From Saccoglossus kowalevskii (taxonomy: Eukaryota; Hemichordata; Enteropneusta; Harrimaniidae), in NCBI RefSeq assembly GCF_000003605.2, contig NW_003146782.1:33279-53538 (forward strand): a stretch of DNA of 20,260 nt, given 5' to 3'. The notes below the pieces were generated by a model. That model did no database searches. It worked only from the letters and a program-made list of their open reading frames with translations, and was not told where the DNA came from. This document shows positions 1 through 8,283 of this stretch, one piece after another. The position numbers and the translations under genes were made by a program. The first letter of the stretch is position 1. Each line of letters starts with the position of its first letter.

Positions 1-376
1 CCCCATCTATGTTGCGTAGTTTTGAAGACGTGGCTATCATAGAGTCTTCTACTTTCTGAATACGTTCGTTATGTTCTAACAACGATTGTTCCATTTTATT
101 TACCTTTGTCGATAAAGGCATTAACATACCAATAATAAAATTCAGCTTCTCGTCTAATGACATCGTGTTAAGATTTACTGCTTGCATCTCCTTCGCCTCT
201 CCCTCTTCGAGTAAACTCACTGTGACGCCATCTTGACACGTGTTTCCATCGCTTGAAATTTCACAGACAGGATGTTTCGGCAAATCTGTCGCTTCCCTAA
301 GAAGAGCTGCTCTAGTTTTTACACTGTTACCATTTACTATTATATTTATCACGTTCTGAGTATGAGGAGATCAGTA
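1..376 (-). CDS. Partial open frame with coiled coil, possibly a retroelement ORF1 or host gene fragment
   Basis: On the minus strand a frame is open from just after a stop at 379-377 to the left edge, about 125 codons, and continues outside the window. The first in-frame ATG is at 187-185, so the part before it may be 5' exon or untranslated. After that ATG the protein includes MSLDEKLNFIIGMLMPLSTK followed by a Lys/Glu/Gln-rich stretch (KVNKMEQSLLEHNERIQKVE) with heptad-like spacing, which I read as the start of a coiled coil. Base composition is clearly less AT-rich than the flank at 480-1500. A coiled-coil N-terminus before further sequence is typical of ORF1 proteins of animal non-LTR retrotransposons, but this is inference; no RNA-binding or RT motif lies inside the window. 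It could equally be an exon of a host protein. Confidence 0.5.
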
Positions 377-1533
377 TCAACAACGAAATGACAGCAACAT
401 TTACTGAGCGATGTTCAGTTAGCAGTGACCAGCGGCATGTCAAAGGTCATTCACCCCACTCATTCTATTATATCAATAATATTATTGTCATATTTCATAT
501 TTTAATATAAAGGTTTTTTAAGTACCATATATTGTACCAAATATAAGGTTCTTGGAATTCAATGCTTATTAATTCAATTTAAATCATATTTTTGTTTTGT
601 AAAATATTTCATATTTTAATACCAACACATGTTCACAGTTTTCAAGAATACTACATTCTGTAATAAATTACCTGCAGTTGTTAAATTTGCTATAGCTTTG
701 TTCCAAAGGCAGGATGTCCCCTAGACCTGAGTGTTTGTATCAAGTGTTTTATTGTATAGCATTGTATTTGCAGTTTCGTCCACACCATGTACTTATGTGT
801 TGTAATGTTTTTACTGGATATTTTTTTTTTTGAGATTTGTGATGACTGGTTACTTTTATCCACTTATATCCATAATGCATGATCATCTATAATTAGAATA
901 AATGTATCATACTCGGGGGTTGACCATTTAAACGTGGAAGCATTAAAGATAAAATCAATTGCAAACGATAGCATGAAAATCAAATGCTAATTATTAGGTG
1001 ATGCTAAACAAGATGGCATAACTGCAACCAACCACAATGTAAACATCACTTTCCAACTCAAGCCTGGCTTTTTTAAAATCCACAAAATGATACTCAATTC
1101 TTGTGATATTGCTCAATTTTAAACGCTATACAATTGGTTTCCTTCCAGAGTATTATTATACTCAATACTAATTGATATTGATACAAAATTGTTGATGAGT
1201 CACAACTTAGAAAATATAAATCACATAAACTGCATCTTCCAAGGGCGAGTGAGAATGACACCTTCCAGATTTCAAATAGTTCAAGCCTTATAGTGCGTTT
1301 GTGCAAATATAATTTGGTTTCTTACAGAAATATGAAAAAAACATGGCGAGATCTCGTTTAAAGTTCTAGTTAAAGTTTTCAGGAATCACAATATAATGTT
1401 AATTAGTTGCAAATTAGTTCAATCAAAGCATTTGATTGTGTTTAGAAAAAGGTAATGCTAATGTGACACTACTTTGATACATAGAAATAAATATGAAATC
1501 AAAGTGTACACTGATTCTGGGAGACAAAATCCT
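377..1533. other. AT-rich spacer without a supported gene
   Basis: The first ~100 bp (to about 470) keep the higher GC of the neighbouring minus-strand frame and may be its 5' untranslated part. The rest is AT-rich, with stops in all frames. The short minus-strand open stretch at 1094-1306 has no recognisable protein character and no convincing splice sites, so it is not called. Confidence 0.6.
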
Positions 1534-1990
1534 TTTTTAGCTTAGCTGTCGACTTTGTCGAGCGGAGCTTATCGTATGAGTGTCAACTTTTCACATGTTT
1601 AACTACTTCTTGTAAACTACAATTCTTATTGCTTTGATACTTGGTGTATATGTACCTTGGGCTAACATATCTTATATCTTTAATTCTCTAATTTTGATGA
1701 ATATTTTTGGTAAAAAGTGATGTTTTCGACTTCTTGGTGAAAACTGCAAGTCTGATTGCTTTGATATCATACATATAGGTACTACATATATACCTCTTTC
1801 AGATTTGTTCATTTCGTGATGATATCTTCAATTCTCTAATTTTGATCTTTGTCATTTTTGGTAAAAAGTGATATTTTCGATTTCTTGTTGAAAACTGCAA
1901 GCCCGATTGGTTTGATTCTATATATATATAGGTACCTCGTGTAGACTCTTCTCAGATATTTGCATTTTAATGATATATTTAGTTCTTTAA
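1534..1990 (+). mobile_element. Dispersed non-coding repeat with hairpin tip (copy 1)
   Basis: The element begins with TTTTTAGCT, then a short perfect hairpin (TCGAC, loop TTT, GTCGA, at 1549-1561), then CGGAGCTTAT. The second repeat at 12265 starts and ends its own hairpin block with the same flanks, so the two share a terminus although the inside of the hairpin differs. The body is AT-rich and non-coding and contains the ~150-bp tandem repeat listed separately. From memory, bivalve genomes carry abundant repeats that begin with a hairpin made of AGCT-type arms; that resemblance is why I call it mobile. The 3' end is not defined and no target duplication could be assigned. It has no coding capacity. 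Confidence 0.5.
1607..1990 (+). repeat. About 2.5 tandem copies of a ~150-bp unit
   Basis: Two near-complete copies begin at 1681 (TAATTCTCTAATTTTGAT) and 1829 (CAATTCTCTAATTTTGAT). Both continue through GGTAAAAAGTGAT, TTTTCGA, TTCTTG, GAAAACTGCAAG, a GATTG-TTTGAT block and an ATATAGGTAC block. The spacing is 148 bp. A partial copy precedes them (from the CTTCTTGTAAACTACAA at 1607) and the start of another follows at about 1980. Copies differ by substitutions and small indels, so the duplication is old. It lies inside the hairpin-tipped repeat and is probably a structural part of that family. Confidence 0.75.
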
Positions 1991-2829
1991 TTGTATATAA
2001 TGTGCATTGCTAACAGCGGCGCTATCTCAGCCGAGATGCTGCTTGTCTATAATTTGAATGCTATGTTTTTTTGTAGATGCATGCACAGTACCTCTATGTG
2101 ATGCATGCACATGTAAATGTTAGTTACGCATAAAATATAGATATATTGCACACTGTATTATTCACATACAAGTTCAAATTCCATAATTTGTTGAAGTGAT
2201 TCCTCGTGACTTCTGGGTGCTGTAATGTCATTAAAGTACAGGGAATACTAGATATGGCCTTGTCTCTTGACTGCATTTATTTATACAAGTTTCACTAATT
2301 ACCAATATATGTTCTTATCTAACCAGGCTGCAGGAACTTTGGGTCATAAATTTCTCTTTAAGCTGTTGCGTAATAATAATCTAATTTCTGTGTGATTAAT
2401 TGCAGTCAATCATTGGCATATCCTATCAAATTAATATTTTGTCTTGGGGTAGCAGGTTAATAAATCTATCTGATTGGTGACTAGTAATACCCATAATTTG
2501 CAGCTCATGAACCTTGTTACAATGTAATTGATTTCATTCTTGTGTTAGTGCTTCTTGTATCAGCATAAATTAGAAATATTTCCCACCTCAAAGTTGTCAT
2601 TGCTCAATTGCTTCTTCTAATAACTCTTGGTAAGTATTATATGTATATATCCTGTTATATTTATTAAATGTTGTATATATATTATTATTGATTAGTATCA
2701 AACCTGTAGATTAATCTGCTATTTATATAGTATCAACTGTTTCTAAAGATTTAAACAAATAATTGCCGAGTGTCTTTATTCATAACCATAGATGAGATTG
2801 TCTTTTTTATTATGTTGATTTGCTCTTAG
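1991..2829. other. AT-rich spacer without a supported gene
   Basis: Nothing coding is seen. A duplicated GATGCATGCACA motif (around 2076-2111) is the only notable local repeat. The stretch just before 2830 ends in a pyrimidine-rich run and TTGCTCTTAG, a usable 3' splice site for the next gene. Confidence 0.55.
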
Positions 2830-2834
2830 ATATC

Positions 2835-3219
2835 ATGGGCAGAACTTCAAAATCTGTGACTAGGAACAGAAGACAAAATGTTGATAGGTGAAGGCGCCTG
2901 TCAAGGAGAGTGAGTGATAACAGTTTTTATTATTTTTACCATTATATGTGACATTTCCAGTGTTAGTCCTCCAATTGCTGTAATCAACATTTGGTATTTT
3001 TTAGCAGTTTTTTGTTATTAATGAATGTGGCATAAATTTTACATGTCCACTTTACATGATGCAAATCACTGAAGTGTTGCAGAATACATGGGAGATTTAG
3101 TTCTAAATTGTTTCTCATGCATTTATTTTATTAGGTGAAGAATTGGGTTCAAAAGACCAATGCTAGAGTGTGCTTGATATTTCAGAGAACTGGTAGAAAG
3201 TGAGGGTTTTATTTTGAAG
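2835..3219 (+). pseudogene. N-terminal exons 1-2 of the OTU-PHD gene (basic leader)
   Basis: Exon 1 follows TTGCTCTTAG and starts with ATG at 2835, encoding MGRTSKSVTRNRRQNVDR, a very basic stretch. It can be spliced at AG|GTGAAG (2888), which avoids an in-frame TGA at 2889-2891, or at the stronger AGA|GTGAGT (2910), which includes it. Exon 2 (about 3141-3219) follows a T-rich acceptor and ends at AAG|GTGAGTAC. In the phase that fits exon 1 it reads RIGFKRPMLECA, stop (3175-3177), then YFRELVESEGFILK. Its end phase (0) matches the next exon at 5144. No domain is recognised. The start codon is the first ATG after the acceptor, so an upstream exon is possible. Confidence 0.45.
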
Positions 3220-5143
3220 GTGAGTACTTACTTTACTTTGTTCTCAGTCCCTTTCAAACCAGCAGCCAGTTCATAATTAACCCCTAAAATATCAGATAAT
3301 ATAGTAGTAAAAAATGTATACCTAGTAATTATTTCATCGTCAAAATCCCAGTAAAATGTAAGAATCTTCAAAACATGCTTAAAAATGTTATGGTCTCTAT
3401 GTTCAAAATCTTAATTTTCCCCTCTAACTCATAAATGAACAAACAACATACAAACAATTAATGCACATGCTGTACAATACCTTTATACTTTCGTCAATAC
3501 ATTACAATGATGCAACGTATCTATGTTTTTGAGATGTGGTTGTCTCTATGGTTTACACCTTTATCTATTAGACATGATTTGTTTATCTTATTTGCTTAAA
3601 GTTTATGTTGGTCTTTACTTACACTAAATCTGAAAATTAAGGGAGTCATGGTAAAGTTTTTAAAATGCAGCAACACAGTAATTTATGGATTGTAAATGTT
3701 GAATACAATAAAATAATTAATACAGAATTAAAAAAGTCCGTTAACTATGCACAACTCTTAGATAATGACTGGCTAAGCCACTTTAAAATTGCCTTCCATT
3801 GACCCTTCAACTTTAAACTTCTACAATTTAAACCGCACATAATGCAAAGTTCATACTTCATTCACAATTTCAATGCAAAATGTTATAGTATGAGAGTAAT
3901 TAAAGACAAATGCGTGGCCAAAGCACGTTTCCCCAACTACCAAATATGCACTAATTACTTTATATTTTCATTTGCTTGTTATCATGATAAAATGTTAAAT
4001 ATAGTAAGTGTTATAATATTTATTTATTTTCATTCTATTAGACAGTAATTTAAATAATAAAATCTTTTCTTTTACTACCTCCCTGTTTTTGCATGTTGTT
4101 TACATTATATTGTGCAACACTTTTTTTTATCTAATGTATGTGTTTATTTATTATATTATATGTTTTCTTTCATTTCATACGTAAGAGACCATGCCGAATT
4201 CAGTTGCTCGGGGCTGTTAGCTCAATGAAATGAAATCTACTCAAGCGCCATCTCCATCAGAACAACCACCTTGTGTCAATCAATCATTTTCTAACAATTA
4301 ACGAAAGTATCAAAACAAAAGTGACAACAGGCAACACAAACAAAAAGTAAAAGGAAAAATATAAAAAACACAAGTTACAACCATGCAACAGATTAATCTG
4401 CTATTACAGGTATGATAGTACAACTACAAATTATTTATTAGTATAAATGTAAAATTAACTGAATAGTTTATTTAAATTTAAACTCTCACAGATGCATGCA
4501 ATAATCGTATTACATATATTGTTTTCATCATCTTCATTTATAATCATTTGTAAATAGAAAAATAAATTGAATATAATGGTTGAACACGTACTTTAAATAC
4601 TTGTTCCTTGATGTTTGTGAGTATTTTTAATATATACATATTTTATTTTATAAGAAAAAATGGATATTATAACTTTCTTTATTTAATTGGAAGAGGACAA
4701 GTTACAGGCTCTATTACAGACGCTTCTATTTATCTCGTGAAAAATCTGCTACTCAAAAAGATACTGTTTTATATATTAATGCTGACATGATTTAATCGTT
4801 GTTTAGCTTGTTTCAGATACAAAGAGCACCTCTTGGTTGAATGTTCTCAATAATTGGCTATCACAGTTGGCTACATAGCCAGTTATGAGACTTGGCACTA
4901 CCGGTGTATTTCCTATCAAAACATTGTTGTGTTTCTTGTCTGTGTAGGTGCGAGTGAAACAAATTCTACAAATTAGAATGATTTTGAAAATTTCACAAAT
5001 ATATTCACCACATTCGAAAAACTTTCATCTCGTATATAGTCTACAGTAAAAAAAAAACTATTCATCACATTGACAGTCTCTAACATTGTGTCGTGTGTCT
5101 GTATGCTACCAAATATAGCTCATTGTTGTCTTTATTTCAATAG
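3220..5143 (+). other. Large AT-rich intron with possible remains of other exons
   Basis: This ~1.9-kb interval separates two exons whose phases match directly. A block at 4193-4375 reads, in one frame from ATG, MPNSVARGC, stop, then STQAPSPSEQPPCVNQSFSN, stop, then a Lys/Gln-rich run. It looks like a low-complexity protein linker with nonsense codons, and may be a decayed exon or an older insertion. A second block at about 4692-4793 reads SREKSATQKDTVLYINADMI in one frame. Neither has splice signals good enough to include in the gene. The remainder shows only AT-rich sequence and short homopolymers. Confidence 0.35.
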
Positions 5144-6441
5144 GATGAAAACCTTTCTTATTATGAAATATCATCTATCTTGGCTAAATCGACATATGAA
5201 GAAACTTTGGATATTGCCAGATCTTATTACCCTATAATACATGCCCATTTGCTAGAGTCAATAGCAAATGTCAATCCTGACTTTTCAAGAATTCCAGTTG
5301 ATGATAGGTAATGTTGTTATGCATCTGATCCTTATGACTTCTGAATTAAAACAAGACTTGCTTGTCATTTGAACAACTGGACATTAACATTTGTATACCG
5401 TAATGTCCCTGTTGTCAGTGTTTTCAGTGCAGTCAAGGCAGTTCTCTCTTTTGTGTTGATATGCTTTATATAATCTCATTCAGCATGTAATCTCACTTAG
5501 TTCACAATATGGATTATGTTATATTCACTGTAAAATCTTGTATGCTTATGTATATGACAATGGTGTGTTATATTTTAATGCTCCAGCATACCTTAAATGC
5601 AATTTTTGTTTTGATACATTGAGATCATTTAAGAATAACTACATAGTTTGTGAGATAATGTGGCTTTTATGTTTAGTACACAGGTATACAAGCCCCATAA
5701 TAAATTATAGCGTTGGCACAGCTTCTGGAGATGGAAACTATTTTTATAACAGTATCAGTATTCTGCTGTATGGCACAGAACGTTTATCTCAGTTGCTGCG
5801 TCTGTGCACTGGTTTATATGGAGTGCTTAATATTTCTATTTTGTGTAATATGCAGAAGACATTGATAGTGTTGGAGAAGCATTGCATTTCTTAAAACCCA
5901 CATGCAGAGATTCGCTTATGCAAAAACTACATGGGTCTGTCTGCTTAGAACCAACCAATCAAGGTTGAATATCTAACATTTGCATTCAGAGAAGAAGCTC
6001 ATGCTGGATTACAAGATTCAACATACTCAGGTATGTGGCATCACACTGCTAAGGACTAACCACCATGTAGCAAATGTTTGTCTACTTAAATATACAGCTT
6101 GTGCGAATCAAATTTTATCAAATAATTGTATACAATAACTGTATTTTGATAGTGCATAGATGTGTTTTGTCTCTCCTTAATTAATTTCAATTTTTAGGTT
6201 TCTTACAGTTTATATTTCTTTCTTCAATGCTGCGGCAAACTAATTCAGCACTGCACAGTACCTGGATATAGACTTGTTTATAATGGAAAAGAAAAAGTTT
6301 GAACATGTAAGATAGAGGAAATGAAGAAGTGTGTGCCATTGAATGTAATGTGGATGAGTAAAGATGGCCATCCACCAAACCATATAGTGCCGTTACTACC
6401 ACCAAGTCCACGACAGTCTGTGCAAAAACAGATGGCTGTTG
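5144..6441 (+). pseudogene. OTU-type cysteine protease domain, exons 3-6, catalytic Cys replaced by Tyr
   Basis: Exon 3 (5144-5307) encodes a helical lead-in (DENLSYYEISSILAKSTYEE...). Exon 4 (5684-5811) holds the OTU signature GDGNYFYNSISILLYGTE, where the family has DGNC followed by an aromatic or leucine residue; here the nucleophile codon at 5739-5741 is TAT (Tyr), one transition from TGT (Cys). Exon 5 (5856-6030) continues EDIDSVGEALHFLKPTC..., then shifts frame near 5950-5965. Exon 6 (6198-6441) starts in the phase set by the shifted frame (GFLQFIFLSSML), shifts again near 6230-6245, and reads CTVPGYRLVYNGKEKV, stop (6300-6302), then VPLNVMWMSKDGHPPNHIVPLL. The PNHIVPLL motif carries the expected catalytic His (CAT at 6381-6383). 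Signature and His motif in the right order and distance make the OTU call solid; activity is excluded by the missing Cys and the lesions. Confidence 0.78.
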
Positions 6442-6531
6442 GTAAGTGTGAAGAATGTTAGTCTAAATAAAATTTATATAATGGCATGTATTTTTGTTAT
6501 TTCTTGCAATTATCATTGTTGTTATTGACAG

Positions 6532-6734
6532 GTGCAGATCCAATAATAAAGACTGCAAATAATATCTGTTATGGCGAAATTTACAATATCTGCAAAGGAG
6601 ACGAATCAATGTTGCAATGCGAACATTGTTTGTCATGGTGGCACTATCGTTGTGCAGGCCTGCATCCCGATTCATTTCCCTGTGATGAGGACAAAAGATG
6701 TGAGATTTATGTGACATTACCAATTACAAAATAA
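6532..6734 (+). pseudogene. PHD-finger-like exon (exon 7)
   Basis: After a good acceptor (TTGTTATTGACAG) the exon continues in phase from exon 6 and reads ICYGEIYNICKGDESMLQCE, then HCLSWWHYRCAGLHPDSFPC, then DEDKRCEI. The CEHC, WWH and YRC pattern is the core of a PHD zinc finger (Cys-x2-Cys, x4-5, His-x2-Cys). The N-terminal Cys pair is imperfect and the final W-x-C-x2-C is not clean, so the finger is eroded or its last part lies on another exon. The frame ends at a stop at 6732-6734 unless AGAT|GTGAGA at 6700 is used as donor. An OTU domain joined to a PHD finger in one transcript is unusual and suggests a chromatin or ubiquitin link in the ancestor, which is inference. Confidence 0.65.
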
Positions 6735-6866
6735 GTTACATTTTGTATAAATAATATTGAAAATTAAAAGCTAATTTTTTTTTAACAGTTTAGATTTGTA
6801 TTGTGAGTAAAAGCATTATAAATAGTTTATGAATGCAAAATGTTATGCTACTCATTTTGTTCACAG

Positions 6867-7581
6867 TATTGCAAAGTATACAACAGTGAATGATGATAAA
6901 CAGTTATTATCCCAAGTGGAAACTTCAAGTTTATACCTATTGAAGCAGGTTGTGAGATTAACTATTACCATTGTGCTGTGCCTATTTTAGTGAAAGTTGC
7001 ATCTTGTCCAGAACTTGTCCCATCTACCGTACTGGACCGTGTTAGCGCCCAGTGTCCTCAATTCAGAAAATCTTGCTTTTTTAGAGGAGTGGGCACTTAC
7101 CCGAGCACATTTAAGCATACTAATTAAATCATTGCATATTACAGCTTATAATTTATTCCTCCAAAATTTTGCGTGGTATGTTAGCATTTACAATGCTTGT
7201 TTTTCAGTTATTACTCCTATTTTTCTATTTTAGTTTTTTAGGTGACTATCACCGAACAAAAGCCAATGTTCTTCCTGTGAATATATGGCCATTCATTGAC
7301 CATGGTGAAAAAACAAGTAAACTTAAAGAAGATATCAGAAACGAGATTTGTATTATGCAAATTTGTAACAGGTTGTGTATTATTGTTATATTCATTTAAA
7401 AGACCAAATTTAAAGAAATCTCAACAATAATTCAAAATGTGTAAATGAACATGTTTTGATGATATTGATATACAGAGAGCAGCAGCGCATGAAAATATTC
7501 TCCAGGCAGACAACAAAATACATAGTGAACGAAAACCAAAAATTGTTTTTATGTGCTCAAAACTATTTGAATCCACTGTAG
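6867..7581 (+). pseudogene. C-terminal exons 8-11 of the OTU-PHD gene, function unknown
   Basis: Four candidate exons follow. 6867-6948 (acceptor TTTGTTCACAG, donor CAG|GTTGTG) reads IAKYTTVNDDKQLLSQVETS. 6991 onward (acceptor CTATTTTAG) reads KVASCPELVPSTVLDRVSAQ, then CPQFRKSCFFRGVGTYPSTF, to a stop at 7125-7127. 7242-7371 reads DYHRTKANVLPVNIWPFIDH, then GEKTSKLKEDIRNEICIMQI. 7476-7581 joins it in exact phase and reads REQQRMKIFSRQTTKYIVNE to a TAG at 7579-7581. Phases between exons 7/8, 8/9 and 9/10 do not match, pointing to indels or unrecognised splice sites. I recognise no domain. The last two exons look the most intact. Confidence 0.5.
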
Positions 7582-7721
7582 ATCTTACATTTTTAATATC
7601 ACTTGCCCTGATGAAAATTATGCTTGCCCCATTTTGCATAGAGTAACATGTTTGCTTCTTACATTATGTGAAGAAAACACACGATTAGGATTAATGGGAT
7701 ACATTATTTATTTCATACCAA

Positions 7722-8283
7722 TTACATCATCACATTCACATTTACTGATATGGTATTGTTCTCTGATTCATCATGCTGAAGTCTGAGTGTATCCATGTAC
7801 AGGTTTCGTCCCCAACCACTTTCAAGCCAATGTTGAATTGCTGGCAGTGGATTGAATTCTACTATGGTAGGCCCATGTAACATTGTGAGAAGCAAAGCCT
7901 GTAAGGACGATTGCTTTAGACAGGAGCGGTTTGTAGTTTTGATTTGATTCAAGTAGCAGTACTACAGCTAATTGTAAACATGATTTCAACCAGCTTTAAG
8001 ATAACATGCAGATTATAAGGCCTGATAGTAAGCAGATGCTGGTACATCTTATATATCCTAGTGACAGTTATATCTTTCGTCCTTGATTTTAAATTGGTGT
8101 ACAGCTCAATGCCCAATTCCACTTCCTCCTCAGTAAAGACAGAAAACTGAAGTGATTAAATAGAACAGTGACATCATCTACACCATGAAGAACAAGTTCA
8201 TCCTTTTCTGCTGGCTAACTAAGTCAGTCTGCTGGCCAATATGTCAAAGTAGGATACAGGAGGCTCATAGAAGTTGTCAAATT
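7722..8283 (-). pseudogene. hAT-type transposase C-terminal (dimerisation) region, frameshifted relic
   Basis: Read on the minus strand. After a 3' splice-like site (TTTTTGTTTACAG, exon from 8283) it begins FDNFYEPPVSYFDILASRLT, stop. Another frame gives KDELVLHGVDDVTVLFNHF near 8203-8145. A third (about 8146-7954) reads FTEEEVELGIELYTNLKSRT and later LKLVEIMFTISCSTAT. The last (7952-7722) reads NQIKTTNRSCLKQSSLQALL, then LTMLHGPTIVEFNPLPAIQH with W after it. The order 'L-V-x-I-x-x-T-I-x-x-S-T-A', 'N-x-I-K-T', 'L-x-x-L-L-x-x-x-x-x-GP' and 'F-N-P-x-P-A-I-x-x-W' matches the C-terminal dimerisation region of hAT transposases and their ZMYM/ZNF862-like derivatives as I know them. The 'CER-F' stretch expected between STA and NQIKT is missing, coinciding with a frameshift. 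At least three frame changes make it non-functional. It lies tail to tail with the OTU-PHD gene. Confidence 0.68.

Larger units (their letters stand above)
2835..7581 (+). pseudogene. Decayed multi-exon gene: OTU-type protease domain followed by PHD-like finger
   Basis: At least nine coding blocks lie in order on the plus strand with GT...AG boundaries: 2835-2887 (or 2909), 3141-3219, 5144-5307, 5684-5811, 5856-6030, 6198-6441, 6532-6734, then weaker blocks to 7581. Reading phase is preserved across introns from 2887 through 5856, across 6030-6198 (allowing for one frameshift) and 6441-6532, and again at 7371-7476, which chance open frames would not give. The protein has an unknown N-terminal part, an OTU domain, a PHD-type Cys/His exon and an unknown C-terminal part. 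Damage is clear: stops at 3175-3177, 6300-6302 and 7125-7127, two frameshifts in the OTU part, and phase breaks around exons 8-10. OTU domains normally cleave ubiquitin chains and PHD fingers bind histone tails; whether this protein ever did either is unknown. OTU domains of this style occur in animal transposon-associated proteins, so I infer a mobile-element or domesticated origin. It could be a real gene with assembly errors, but the number of lesions argues for a pseudogene. Confidence 0.7.

Noticed and set aside
3842..4048. 68-codon plus-strand open frame
   Set aside because: Composition is that of AT-rich intron, with no motif or splice support.
5538..5894. Single 118-codon open frame over the OTU exon
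   Set aside because: Its first and last thirds are intron sequence; the real exon is 5684-5811, shown by splice sites and phase with neighbours.
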